From positions 1-17,416 of the forward strand of contig PSRH01000099.1 in the NCBI GenBank assembly GCA_003175915.1: 17,416 nucleotides of DNA, read 5' to 3'. The stretch comes from Candidatus Melainabacteria bacterium (lineage in GTDB: Bacteria > Cyanobacteriota > Vampirovibrionia > Obscuribacterales > Obscuribacteraceae). The notes below the pieces were generated by a model. It did no database searches. It was not told where the DNA came from and saw only the letters and a program-made list of their open reading frames with translations. A program made the position numbers and the translations under genes. Below, one piece after another: positions 7,469 through 16,285 of the stretch. How positions within the stretch are numbered: position 1 is the first letter of the stretch; every line of letters begins with the position of its first letter.

Positions 7469-7641
7469 AATGGCGCGGGCCTAAACCTTGAAGTAAAACC
7501 AGAAGCATAGTAGCAAAGATTGATATTCCTTCTTTGCGCTCCGTCCTCTCGGCAAGCCTCGCCTCCTCCGCGCCTCTTCGACGCTCTTCGCTATACTTTA
7601 TTTCAACTTGGGAAGGTTTCGATTAGATACTTCGTGCGTAA

Positions 7642-10293
7642 ATGACGGCAAATGGTTCTCCGAAGCGCAAGAGCTTCACACACTCCAGTTCATTTCTGAT
7701 AATCGTCTCAATTGGCTCCAGTTTCGTCCTGGCCCTTTATGTTCTCGCGGTCGGCACTGCCCTTTCCCACCGGCCAGAAAGCAATATCATCGAACAAACT
7801 GCCCAGGATGTCGCTTATGCCATGAGCCAAGTGAGCGTGTCAAGTGACAACTTCGGTTCAGTCGGGCTTTCCGATATCCCCCCAGAAGAGTTTTCCGGCA
7901 GTTTTGCCCATCCTTCCCGCGGGCGAGTTATCAGTATAAACAGCCTGTATGGCGTGCTCAGGCTTGATGCATTCATTGCTCGGGAGTTGCACCATCCGAT
8001 TATTAGCGCTTTGTTGTCCAAGGACTTCGCCGACTGTCGCGCCACCGAGAAAGCCTTGACGAAAAAGCTTTTTGCCGCCGTAGAGAAACATCCAGTAGCG
8101 CAGGAGAAGCGACCGGAATTTTTTGGCATCTCCGGACTTGGCTTCAGAGAACATATCGAAACCAGCCAGGCTGAGAATTTCATTTACGAGAGAACCTACC
8201 GTAACTTAGCCGCTGCTCTAGCTGCCCATGATTCCAAGCTACTCGATTTGACGATCAAGCTCGGATTTGTCCGCTCCCGCAAAGCCATGAGCACGGTGCA
8301 GGCGCCCGCCTTCGGCCCGAAGCTGGGAGACTCCGTCACTCCGGGAGAACTTGACACCACCAGCATCGACGAGAAAGGTCAGTATCGACCGGGCGTGCCT
8401 GTCTTAGTTCCCGGCTTCGACCCGATTATGTTCACACCTCTTCTTTCTAAAACAGGCGTTATCGACCAAGCAGATTTTGTTCAGGACTCGCGGCTTAGCG
8501 CACCATCTGCGGTACTAGTTGAAGCAGTTTGGGAGTTCCGCCCGATCGGCCATAAAACCAATCCTTACAGGGTGTCGCCAAGAACCGCCTGTGCGGCTGT
8601 GGGCTCCAAACCGGTGGCCATGCCGCCGGCTGCTCTGGTGATCAACTTTCCCCACGGAACACCGGGTCTATTCCATTCGGTTGGCGAGATGTTGTTTTTT
8701 AAAAACTGGAAAAATTCAGGCGCCTGGCGGCAGGCGAGTGGCGGCCCGGTGCCCGGAGGGGGGACCCTGACCGTACCTCAGGATGCTTCTTTGAAAATGG
8801 CCTCGCCGGGTGACGCTCTTGCTACAATCATTTATCACTGGATGAGGCTTCTGGAGCCAAACTGCAGCGCCAAAAATTGTGTCGCGCTAATTAACAGTAC
8901 CTGGCGCCCCGGCCTGGCGCATCTGGACAAGCCAGCCAACCCGTCGACGAACCCGGCCCCGGTCAACAGCGTTTTGGCTCACGACAGTGAGGCTCGCGCC
9001 TCAGCGCTTCTTGATCAATCTTATCCGGACGGGCAAGGTCAAACGATTGTCGGTAACTTATTCGCCAAGTCGGAGTTGAATGTTCGATCCGAGTTGACTT
9101 CGCCGCCACCGTCAGCCCTGCCCCTCTTTGTGGACAGGCAAGGACGGTTAAATTTGGCTGGCCGCAGGGGTTTCGACGCAAAGATGGTGCAGGCATTTCT
9201 CAGTGCGGTTTACGATACGGATTTAGCAGCACTGGAATCCCTCTGGGTGGCCAAGTTAATGACAAGCAAAGTCGCTTCCGAACGGCCGGACATCGAGCAA
9301 AAAATGCGGATCGAACGCCAGGAGTTGAACTCGATCAATAGCACGATCAACAGGCTGAGCAATAAGGCTGGCCGAGAAGAATCGCCCATTCCCCTGGCCA
9401 AAGAGACCTTGAGACAAATCGCCCTCCTTAAGGAAAAGGTGGCAGGGGCCCAGGAAGAGATTGCCAAGGACGAAGCGCAATTGCGGCGACTGAATAAAAT
9501 TGCCGTCCTGGCTGAAGTCGCTCAAGAGAATGCCCATCGCACTGCCGACCTTGCCTATGACCTATGCGCTCACGCCTTCAAGATCTGCCGCAATGGCATC
9601 GTTCCCTTGGACAATAAAGGCGATGCTTATTTGATCGGCAACAAGAGCTGCTTTTTTGCCAGCCGAAAACCGCTTTCCGAGGCGGATTTCTTGGAAGCAA
9701 CCAAGGGCAACGATAAACTAGGGCTGCCGGCCGAGTCGCCGGTAAACCAGTATTGGCTGGCTCGTTCAATGAATATCAGACCGGACGTCGACTCCGTACT
9801 GAAGAATCTGGATCCCGCCTATGACCCATTGGCAGCCAAGATTAAATCGGCAATGAAGGAATCCCTCAATCTGCCGCCCTTCACGCCGCTCTGTGTTGTT
9901 CTCGATTCACAAGCAGTCAATAGCGGCAAAGCTGAGCCGCTCTTCTGTAACAGTTATCCATTTTTCAAAATTTTCATCCCGAATGGACAATTCCTTTACT
10001 ATTGCCAGCATGCGGCAGAGACTGGCACAAATCCGAGCGTTTATTGGTCGGCGTTGATTCGAGACCTGGTGGCGTACAGAGGCAACGGCGGTGGCTCCCC
10101 GATCAGCTCAACAGAGGAAGATTGGTGTAAAAAGCAGGGGGGCACGTTCGGTGTCTGTCCCGGCTTAGCCTGCGAATTTCAACTGCGCACTCCCTTGCCG
10201 AATTTGAGCAACTTTCCAGCTGGCTCATCGGTCAGCAACGAAGCGGGCGAACAAATGCCACAAGTACCGCCGGTCCCAGCCGACATGCTCTAG
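7642..10293 (+). CDS. Large membrane-anchored protein of unknown function (possibly TadG-like)
   Basis: An 883-residue protein that I do not recognise. A basic N-terminus (KRK at 8-10) precedes one membrane segment (about 18-42), then a long presumably extracytoplasmic region. The layout (short cytoplasmic tail, one helix, then a stretch like IIEQTAQDVAYAMSQVSVSS) recalls TadE/TadG pilus-assembly proteins, but this is only a resemblance. Residues about 300-360 are rich in Pro/Ala with a beta-like core. Residues about 548-640 are strongly charged and predicted coiled coil (e.g. EKVAGAQEEIAKDEAQLRRL). Near the C-terminus three cysteines (C829, C839, C844) may form a small disulfide or metal knot, followed by a Pro-rich end. 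The start is ATG at 7642 because an in-frame TAA immediately precedes it; no good Shine-Dalgarno lies at normal distance (GGAAGG at 7611-7616 is too far). It is a single-gene unit. Confidence 0.8.
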   Translation: MTANGSPKRKSFTHSSSFLIIVSIGSSFVLALYVLAVGTALSHRPESNIIEQTAQDVAYAMSQVSVSSDNFGSVGLSDIPPEEFSGSFAHPSRGRVISINSLYGVLRLDAFIARELHHPIISALLSKDFADCRATEKALTKKLFAAVEKHPVAQEKRPEFFGISGLGFREHIETSQAENFIYERTYRNLAAALAAHDSKLLDLTIKLGFVRSRKAMSTVQAPAFGPKLGDSVTPGELDTTSIDEKGQYRPGVPVLVPGFDPIMFTPLLSKTGVIDQADFVQDSRLSAPSAVLVEAVWEFRPIGHKTNPYRVSPRTACAAVGSKPVAMPPAALVINFPHGTPGLFHSVGEMLFFKNWKNSGAWRQASGGPVPGGGTLTVPQDASLKMASPGDALATIIYHWMRLLEPNCSAKNCVALINSTWRPGLAHLDKPANPSTNPAPVNSVLAHDSEARASALLDQSYPDGQGQTIVGNLFAKSELNVRSELTSPPPSALPLFVDRQGRLNLAGRRGFDAKMVQAFLSAVYDTDLAALESLWVAKLMTSKVASERPDIEQKMRIERQELNSINSTINRLSNKAGREESPIPLAKETLRQIALLKEKVAGAQEEIAKDEAQLRRLNKIAVLAEVAQENAHRTADLAYDLCAHAFKICRNGIVPLDNKGDAYLIGNKSCFFASRKPLSEADFLEATKGNDKLGLPAESPVNQYWLARSMNIRPDVDSVLKNLDPAYDPLAAKIKSAMKESLNLPPFTPLCVVLDSQAVNSGKAEPLFCNSYPFFKIFIPNGQFLYYCQHAAETGTNPSVYWSALIRDLVAYRGNGGGSPISSTEEDWCKKQGGTFGVCPGLACEFQLRTPLPNLSNFPAGSSVSNEAGEQMPQVPPVPADML

Positions 10294-10332
10294 GAGCGCT
10301 TGGGGACTGGATAGGCTCGGACTTAAGCCGGC

Positions 10333-10367
10333 AAAACGCCCGGGCCGGTTCATGCCCAGCCCGGGCG
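10333..10367 (-). terminator. Intrinsic terminator of the phasin-like gene
   Basis: A perfect 9-bp inverted repeat, CGCCCGGGC (10337-10345) and GCCCGGGCG (10359-10367), has a 13-nt loop. On the minus strand it is followed by TTTT (plus-strand AAAA, 10333-10336), the form of a Rho-independent terminator, beginning about 17 nt after the phasin-like stop codon. The same stem could also slow plus-strand transcription leaving the 883-residue gene, but it lacks a U-run in that direction. Confidence 0.65.
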
Positions 10368-10383
10368 ATCCAGGGCATCTCTC

Positions 10384-10794
10384 TTACGTGCTTTTCTTGC
10401 GACGTCCCCGTTTGCTGCCGGTATGGTGCTCATTGGCAACACCGACGGCCTCTTCGATTTCTTGAAGGCGCTCCATGATTTCTTCCATTTCTTCACGGGT
10501 CGCCAATCCGCATTCCTTGGCAGCCTTTCGAATGCCGGTTTGCACCTTGGTTGAAACTTTCTTTTCCATGGCGTTTGTGCGCTTGCTAGCTTCGTGTTGG
10601 AAGCGCTTGATGTAATCCTGGGCGGACTCGGTTTGTGTTTTGCCCTCGCGCTCCAGCTCAGTGAGAAGGTCTTGGCCAACCTTCGCCAGGTCTTCAATTG
10701 CTTCGTTCAAAGCGGACTTTATGCGGTCGACGCTGGTGGTCGCCCCGACACTAGTCAAGACAGCCTTCTTCAAAAGCTTAGTTCTTTCCGTCAT
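10384..10794 (-). CDS. Phasin-like (PhaF/PhaI-type) granule-associated protein
   Basis: A 136-residue, highly charged helical protein. An amphipathic/coiled-coil body runs from about residue 5 to 110, containing GLATREEMEEIMERLQEIEEAV, which matches the layout of poly(hydroxyalkanoate) granule-associated phasins (helix, then a short 'G-[LV]-x-T-R-x-[DE]' segment and a second helix). It ends in a basic tail (SKRGRRKKST) that could bind nucleic acid as PhaF does. Phasins coat polyhydroxyalkanoate granules and affect their size and segregation. I chose ATG at 10794 because AGGAG lies 10 nt upstream (10805-10809); an in-frame ATG at 10830 would add 12 residues without a better ribosome site. No PHA synthase is in the window, so the role is family inference. 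It could also be another small coiled-coil protein. Confidence 0.72.
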   Translation of the reverse strand: MTERTKLLKKAVLTSVGATTSVDRIKSALNEAIEDLAKVGQDLLTELEREGKTQTESAQDYIKRFQHEASKRTNAMEKKVSTKVQTGIRKAAKECGLATREEMEEIMERLQEIEEAVGVANEHHTGSKRGRRKKST

Positions 10795-10927
10795 ATTGTT
10801 AATGCTCCTGCCGAATCGGATCCCCCACATGATTTTAAAGTGTGATCAGCATTCCGAGAAGCAATGGTAACGAAATGACGAGATTTTCGATCCAGGCTTA
10901 TCGGCCCGGACAAAACAATTTAACCGG

Positions 10928-10956
10928 CTGAAAGTTTTTCGCAGTCTTAGTAAAAT
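10928..10956 (+). promoter_or_regulatory. Weak candidate promoter for the PafA-like gene
   Basis: CTGAAA (10928-10933, 4 of 6 to TTGACA) and TAAAAT (10951-10956, 5 of 6 to TATAAT) are separated by 17 nt, in the divergent region between the phasin-like and phosphatase-like genes. It would give a leader of about 120 nt. Plausible only. Confidence 0.3.
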
Positions 10957-11084
10957 ACGTGAGAATTTCGACCAGACGCGGCTTTACGGCAGATTATCAG
11001 GGAGCGAAAAGCGCGGCCGCCGCTGCCCTTGAATCGCTCAAGCAAGAGAAAACAATTGTAAATAATCAAGAACAGGAGCCGTAA

Positions 11085-12692
11085 ATGAACGTTGGTAGTG
11101 GGCTAAGAAAGGAGCTGGCAAGTTTGAACTACTCTCAATCTTTGGGCTTAGTGAAGCGAAAACGAACAATTACGGCCGATTACTTACCACGATCGGCAAA
11201 AGCAGTCGGATGGTCTTGGCTTTTCGCTTTCTTGATTTGTTTCAACCAGGCCCTCTATCAATCTGCCCTGGCTCAGGCTGTGCAAACGCCGCGTCCCAAG
11301 CTGGTTGTATTTTTGATTGCCGACGAGTTTCCCTACGACTATTTGGCACGTTTTCAGGATAAATTGCCACCGGGAGGGCTGCGCACCCTGATTGAAACAG
11401 GGGCAAGCTTCAGCCACTGTCGCTTCCAGCAAGCCTGCACGCAAACTGCCTGCGGCCAATCGGTGATTGCCACCGGCGCTCATCCCTGGGCAACGGGAAT
11501 CGTCGGCGATAATTGGTACGATCGCAAACGAGGCAAAGTAATCTCCGCCAGTTTTGGCGGGGAAGGAACATCGTCCGGCAATCCCCATCAAATGGTAGGC
11601 ACCACCATTGGTGATGAACTGAAGCTGGCCAGCGGCGGACGCAGTAAAGTCTTTTCCGTTGGTATCAAGGACAGTGCAGCGATTATATTCAACGGCAAGC
11701 TCGGCAATAACGCCTTCTGGTGGGATGCCCGGGTCGGCAGTTTTGTCGGCACTTCGGCCGCTAGCGCTCCTCCAAGTGGTGGACAGGGTGACGGCATGCC
11801 GATAGATGCCGCTTCACCAAGGGGCAATCAGCTCGTGGCAGAATTTGCCAAACAGCTGATCAGCCAGGAGAACTTGGGTCAAGATGGCGATCCTGATCTA
11901 ATCAGCATCAATTTCTCGGCGACAGAGGCGGTCACCAATCGCCACGGTCCACACAGCCAGGAGAGCGAGGATCTGGTGCTCAAGCTGGATCAAACAATCA
12001 ACGGTTTTCTAAGTTTCCTGGACCAAAAAATCGGACTGGCTAATTGCCTGGTCGTTTTTACAGCCGACCACGGCGTTGCTCCCATTCCCGAACTCTTAAA
12101 GGAGAAGGGCGCGGAAGCCGGTCGAATTGACCCCAAATACTTTCGCACTCAACTGAACTCGGCTCTGGCTGCACGCCTGGGGAACTACGATTGGATCGAA
12201 GAGTTTGAACCTCCGAATCTCTACCTAAATCTCAATACGATCGATCGTCAGCAACGGCGCCAACCGGATATCGAGGCTTTGACGGCCAAGCTGGCCCATT
12301 CATTGCCTGGCACGGGAGAAGTCTATTCTGCTTTTCAATTTTTCATGAACCAGCTTCCCAACGGGCCGCTAAGTGAGGCAATCAGGAAGAGCTATTTCTG
12401 GGGTCGCAGCGGCGAATTGTTTATCGCGCCAAGACCAGGTTACATTTTCACCGCCGAAGGTGAAGGGACAGTAAGCGGATCACCATTTACCTATGATGCC
12501 CAGGTACCACTTATTCTTAAAGGCAGCGCCATCAAAGCCGGACACTATACTGAATCAGCCAGTCCGGCCGATATTGCCCCCACAGTGGCGGCAGCCCTGG
12601 GTATTGCTGCTCCCAGTCTTGCCGAGGGCAGGGTCTTGAGCGAAGCGTTCGGACAATCGAGCGGCGGCGGAAAATCGCATTATACATTTTAA
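11085..12692 (+). CDS. PafA-like alkaline phosphatase superfamily protein with altered metal site
   Basis: A 535-residue exported member of the alkaline phosphatase/NPP superfamily. A long basic N-terminus precedes a hydrophobic export segment (about 42-62), with likely cleavage near ALA-QA (61-65). The first metal Asp is D80 (LIADEF) and the nucleophile Thr is T121 (TQTACGQ). GIVGDNWYDR (138-147), IKD (194-196) and TADHG (326-330, metal ligands D328 and H329) follow PafA order. By the same alignment the other zinc site's usual Asp, His and His are E281, N285 and S464, and the Arg of the K-x-R phosphate clamp is S197. It may therefore act differently from PafA or be inactive. The start is ATG at 11085 with AGGAG 6 nt upstream. 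polA follows after 27 bp, so co-transcription is likely. The superfamily is secure; the reaction is not. Confidence 0.85.
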   Translation: MNVGSGLRKELASLNYSQSLGLVKRKRTITADYLPRSAKAVGWSWLFAFLICFNQALYQSALAQAVQTPRPKLVVFLIADEFPYDYLARFQDKLPPGGLRTLIETGASFSHCRFQQACTQTACGQSVIATGAHPWATGIVGDNWYDRKRGKVISASFGGEGTSSGNPHQMVGTTIGDELKLASGGRSKVFSVGIKDSAAIIFNGKLGNNAFWWDARVGSFVGTSAASAPPSGGQGDGMPIDAASPRGNQLVAEFAKQLISQENLGQDGDPDLISINFSATEAVTNRHGPHSQESEDLVLKLDQTINGFLSFLDQKIGLANCLVVFTADHGVAPIPELLKEKGAEAGRIDPKYFRTQLNSALAARLGNYDWIEEFEPPNLYLNLNTIDRQQRRQPDIEALTAKLAHSLPGTGEVYSAFQFFMNQLPNGPLSEAIRKSYFWGRSGELFIAPRPGYIFTAEGEGTVSGSPFTYDAQVPLILKGSAIKAGHYTESASPADIAPTVAAALGIAAPSLAEGRVLSEAFGQSSGGGKSHYTF

Positions 12693-12719
12693 TGTTGATC
12701 AGGGATTCAGGTTAGCCCG

Positions 12720-15668
12720 ATGGAGAAGAACAAAACACTCGTCCTGGTCGATGGTAGTTCACTGGCGTTTCGCTCTTTCTTTGCCTTGTTCACGACTGGT
12801 TTACGGACAAAGGGCGGCGAGCCGACCTGGGCCATTCTCGGCTTTTTCAATTCTTTATTTGAATTGATTGAAAAGTACAAGCCCGAAATGTTGGCGGTCT
12901 GCTTTGACCTGTCAGCGCCGACTTTCCGCCACGAAGAGTTCAAGGATTACAAAGCCCATCGCACCGAAATGCCTGACGATCTGAAGCCCCAGTGGGAGCG
13001 GATCAAGCAAGGTGTGCAAGTTCTAGGGCTGCCGGTTTACGAGGTAGAACGTTACGAGGCAGACGACCTAATCGGCACGATAGCCCGGCAGGCTGAGGGG
13101 CGTGGCATGGATGTCCTCATTCTGACTGGCGATCAGGATGCCTTCCAGCTCGTCGACGGACATGGTCAGCAGATCAAAGTATTGATGCCCGGCAAAGGCG
13201 GACTGCAGCTTTATGGAAGGGAAGAAGTGCACGAAAAGTTGGGTATCTGGCCAGAACAAGTGATTGATTACAAAGGGCTGTGCGGGGACACGTCCGACAA
13301 CATACCCGGCGTCAGAGGAATCGGACCGAAGACAGCCGTGCAGCTACTCAGCCAGTACAAAACTATGGAGGGCATTTACGCCAAACTCGACGACCTCAAG
13401 TCGAAGTCGGTGAAGGAAAAGCTCACGCAGGGACACTCCGACGCCTTCGCCAGCAAGAAATTGGCAACGATTAGTTTAGATGCCCCAGTTCAGTTCGATT
13501 TCGACCACTGTCTTTTAACAGCGCCGTCGCTTGATGACGTCAAGTCCTTTTTCAGCGAATTGGAATTCAAATCTACAGTGGCGAGGCTGCCTAAATTGAT
13601 CTCCCTCTTTAAGGAGGTGGCGCCCGGTAAAACATCACGGAACGGCGCCCAATTAGTCGCCAAAGTCGAGATTCGAGCAAGGATCGAGGCAGGCGGCTCA
13701 GCACCAGAAGTAATACCATCATCCGACATCGCAGAAGTGCAATTAACTCTCGCCTTGAATGCATCCTCGGGAACGGCCACAGATTCAGGCCCCGACATTG
13801 CCGCTTCTTTCGATTGGCAAATCGCCGACGACGATGCGGCATTGGATCAGCTGGTAGAACAGCTCAAGCAAACTGCTGCGTTTGCCTTCAATGTGCAGTC
13901 GACAGGTGAGAGCTGGATGAATTCTGAAATTTATGGATACAGCTTTGCTTTCGCTGACGGCCTGGCATGGCACGATCGCTCAAAACTGGCGCTCGCTTCT
14001 CCAGATACAAAGCTGGAAAACCTGCATATAGCATACGTGCCAATCAAACATTCGCAATCGGGGCTGGCGGAAAATCTCAGACTGGAGCGAGTCAATGCCA
14101 AGCTTGCATCCATCCTGGCCGATGCCAATATCGGTAAGGTGGTTCACAACGCCAAACAAACAGCAAATATTCTCTCGACCGCCGGTCTGACTTTGCGTCC
14201 AATCGTTTTCGACCCGATGCTTGCCTCCTATGTCGTTTCTCCTGATGAAAAACAGGGATTGCGGGACCAGGCCAATCGTCTTTTCCATTACACCTGCCAC
14301 CGGGCCACCGACCCAGCGGCAGGCGCTCGCAAACAGATCGATCTGGCCCGAATACCAGCCAGCAACATTGCTGAATATGGCTGCGATGATGCCCGCTTAT
14401 CACTGGAGTTAACGCGCTATTACTTATCAACTTTCACTGCCGATCAAGAACGTCTCGTCAACGATTTAGATTTGCCGTTGAGCAAAGTTTTGGCCAAGAT
14501 GGAGCAGGCTGGCATAGCGCTCGACCTGCCCTATTTGTCCAGCTTTTCTCGAGAGCTGGAAAGCGAGATCCAGAGGCGGGAATCGGAAATTTTCAAATGC
14601 GCAAATCACCCATTCAACATCAATTCCACTCAGCAACTTGGCAAAGTATTGTTTGAAGAACTGGGTCTTACCAGCAAGGTCCGGACGAAGACAGGCTTTT
14701 CCACCGATGCCAGCGTCCTGGAAGCGCTCAAGTCCGAGCACCCGATCATCGATCACATTCTCGAGTATCGTCAGTTAGCAAAGTTGCGATCGACATATGT
14801 AGATGCACTGCCAAAGTTGATTTGGGTGAAAGACGGTCGGCTGCATGGGGAATTCAATCAAACAACGACGAGCACCGGCAGACTTTCCAGCACCAATCCA
14901 AACTTGCAGAATATCCCGATTCGCACGGAAATGGGTAGGCGCATGCGCCGAGCATTCATTCCAGGGAAGCCCGGGCACATCCTCATGTCTGCCGATTATT
15001 CCCAGATCGAACTTCGCTTCCTGGCTCACATGTCCGAAGACAAAACTCTGATTGACGCATTTTCAAAGGATCAGGACGTACATGCTCGCACCGCCGGTGA
15101 AATCTTCGACTTGCCTATAGGGGAAGTGACCGCTGACATGCGACGCATCGGCAAGACCTTGAATTTTGCCCTTGTCTACCAGCAAGGTCCTTATGCAACT
15201 TCGCAGCAACTTGGGATTACCACCAAACAAGCATCGGCATTCATCGAAAAATACTTCAGCCGCTATGCCAATGTGCGGGCATTTCTCGATGAGACTATCG
15301 CTAAGGCAAAGCAAACCGGTTACGTGGAAACCCTTTGGAAACGGCGTCGATACTTCCGCTACCTCAATGATAGAAACGACGTATTGAGAAGAGCGGAAGA
15401 ACGAGCGGCCTGCAATGCCCCCTTGCAGGGAAGCGCTGCTGATCTGATGCGGCTTGCCATGAACAAACTGGACGAAAATCTAGGAAAGCACAAGCTCAAC
15501 GCTAAGCTGATTTTGCAAGTGCATGACGAACTGGTTCTGGAAGTTCCCGAAACGGAAGTGGAAGAAACAAAAGAGGTTGTGGTCGAGTCAATGCTTTTGG
15601 GACAACCGCTCAAGGTGCCACTGAGAGTAGACGTTGGCGTGGCTGGAAATTGGATGGAGGCAAAGTAA
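12720..15668 (+). CDS. polA: DNA polymerase I
   Basis: It fills gaps and removes RNA primers in replication and repair. Domains are as follows. The 5' nuclease covers about 5-290, with metal Asp at D11, D115/D116, D138/D140 and D190/D193 and the H3TH loop GVRGIGPKTA. A low-conservation linker covers about 290-360. A 3'-5' exonuclease-fold domain covers about 365-570. The palm/fingers/thumb polymerase covers about 580-982. The proofreading site is degenerate: motif I Asp/Glu are N391/Q393, motif II Asp is T481, and only D557 remains, so exonuclease is probably absent, as in Taq. Polymerase motif A is D759-YSQIE and motif C is H935-D-E. Motif B keeps R808, K812, F816 and Y820 but has A817, Q821 and Q822 where most enzymes have Gly, Gly and Met/Leu. 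The ATG start has only a weak CAGG (12708-12711). It is probably transcribed with the upstream gene. Confidence 0.96.
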   Translation: MEKNKTLVLVDGSSLAFRSFFALFTTGLRTKGGEPTWAILGFFNSLFELIEKYKPEMLAVCFDLSAPTFRHEEFKDYKAHRTEMPDDLKPQWERIKQGVQVLGLPVYEVERYEADDLIGTIARQAEGRGMDVLILTGDQDAFQLVDGHGQQIKVLMPGKGGLQLYGREEVHEKLGIWPEQVIDYKGLCGDTSDNIPGVRGIGPKTAVQLLSQYKTMEGIYAKLDDLKSKSVKEKLTQGHSDAFASKKLATISLDAPVQFDFDHCLLTAPSLDDVKSFFSELEFKSTVARLPKLISLFKEVAPGKTSRNGAQLVAKVEIRARIEAGGSAPEVIPSSDIAEVQLTLALNASSGTATDSGPDIAASFDWQIADDDAALDQLVEQLKQTAAFAFNVQSTGESWMNSEIYGYSFAFADGLAWHDRSKLALASPDTKLENLHIAYVPIKHSQSGLAENLRLERVNAKLASILADANIGKVVHNAKQTANILSTAGLTLRPIVFDPMLASYVVSPDEKQGLRDQANRLFHYTCHRATDPAAGARKQIDLARIPASNIAEYGCDDARLSLELTRYYLSTFTADQERLVNDLDLPLSKVLAKMEQAGIALDLPYLSSFSRELESEIQRRESEIFKCANHPFNINSTQQLGKVLFEELGLTSKVRTKTGFSTDASVLEALKSEHPIIDHILEYRQLAKLRSTYVDALPKLIWVKDGRLHGEFNQTTTSTGRLSSTNPNLQNIPIRTEMGRRMRRAFIPGKPGHILMSADYSQIELRFLAHMSEDKTLIDAFSKDQDVHARTAGEIFDLPIGEVTADMRRIGKTLNFALVYQQGPYATSQQLGITTKQASAFIEKYFSRYANVRAFLDETIAKAKQTGYVETLWKRRRYFRYLNDRNDVLRRAEERAACNAPLQGSAADLMRLAMNKLDENLGKHKLNAKLILQVHDELVLEVPETEVEETKEVVVESMLLGQPLKVPLRVDVGVAGNWMEAK

Positions 15669-15917
15669 GCGAGCAAGTTTCTTGATCAAATTGATTTAGC
15701 GCGCTCGTAGATTCACCTTTAAATCACTCATCCTGTCCTCATATCAAGCTTCGCCAGCGCTTGACGAATTGGTCACTGGCAGAGGGCTTGAGACGCTTAT
15801 ACTTGCTTGAACGAAACGATTAATTCATAATGAGCATGGTATTTCTGGAGCAAGATCCGATTAGTTCTATGTCTATAGTACAATGGCCAATAGGCTGCAT
15901 TGGAAGCGCATTCGCTT

Positions 15918-16274
15918 ATGAAAAATCTTCAGCACCCACCTAAGGAAGACATCTCTCTCTTCGGTATTTTGTACGCGCTGAGTGAACCTGTTCGTTTCAG
16001 CATAGTAGAGCAACTAGCCGACGGCGAAGAATTGACCTGTGGCGCCTTTAAGTTGCCGGCCAGCAAAGGCAAGTCGACCATGACTCATCACTTCAAGGTC
16101 TTGCGCGATTCGGGTTTGATCTACACGCGTGTCGAGGGCAGAGAACATTACACGTCTTTGCGCCGTGAAGACATCAATGATCGTTTTCCTCAGTTCTTGG
16201 ACGCGCTCTTGAAGGCCTACGGTACGACTGCGAAAAACCACCATAGTCGTGCTTTCAGTTCGAAATCGTTCTGA
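15918..16274 (+). CDS. ArsR-type winged-helix transcriptional regulator
   Basis: A 118-residue single-domain DNA-binding protein. Helix 1 has the typical ArsR wording (LSEPVRFSIVEQL). The recognition helix region SKGKSTMTHHFKVLRDSGL is followed by the beta-wing YTRVEGREHYTSLRREDI and a C-terminal dimerisation helix (FPQFLDALLKAY). The metal-binding cysteine pair of arsenic/cadmium sensors is absent (ELTCGAF has one Cys), so a non-metal ligand or none is likely. I prefer ATG at 15918, with GGAAG at 15902-15906 (11-nt spacer); a TTG at 15900 would add six residues. There is no co-directional neighbour to suggest a target. The gene converges on the HTH-HATPase-STAS gene with 11 bp between. The 231 bp upstream hold -10-like hexamers (e.g. 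TATAGT, 15874-15879) but no clear -35. Confidence 0.85.
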   Translation: MKNLQHPPKEDISLFGILYALSEPVRFSIVEQLADGEELTCGAFKLPASKGKSTMTHHFKVLRDSGLIYTRVEGREHYTSLRREDINDRFPQFLDALLKAYGTTAKNHHSRAFSSKSF

Positions 16275-16285
16275 ATTTATCGCCA

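Noticed and set aside
7540..7600. Pyrimidine-rich tract with repeated CCTC/CTTCG units
   Set aside because: The units are irregular and not a true tandem repeat; no CRISPR-like spacing or dyad is present. It is probably just the promoter region of the flanking divergent genes.
10795..10830. N-terminal extension of the phasin-like protein (ATG at 10830)
   Set aside because: The internal ATG at 10794 has a well-placed AGGAG, and the extra 12 residues do not continue the helix pattern.
15669..15710. Possible terminator after polA (CGAGC...GCTCG)
   Set aside because: Only 5 bp pair across a 28-nt loop, and no U-run follows, so an intrinsic terminator is not supported.
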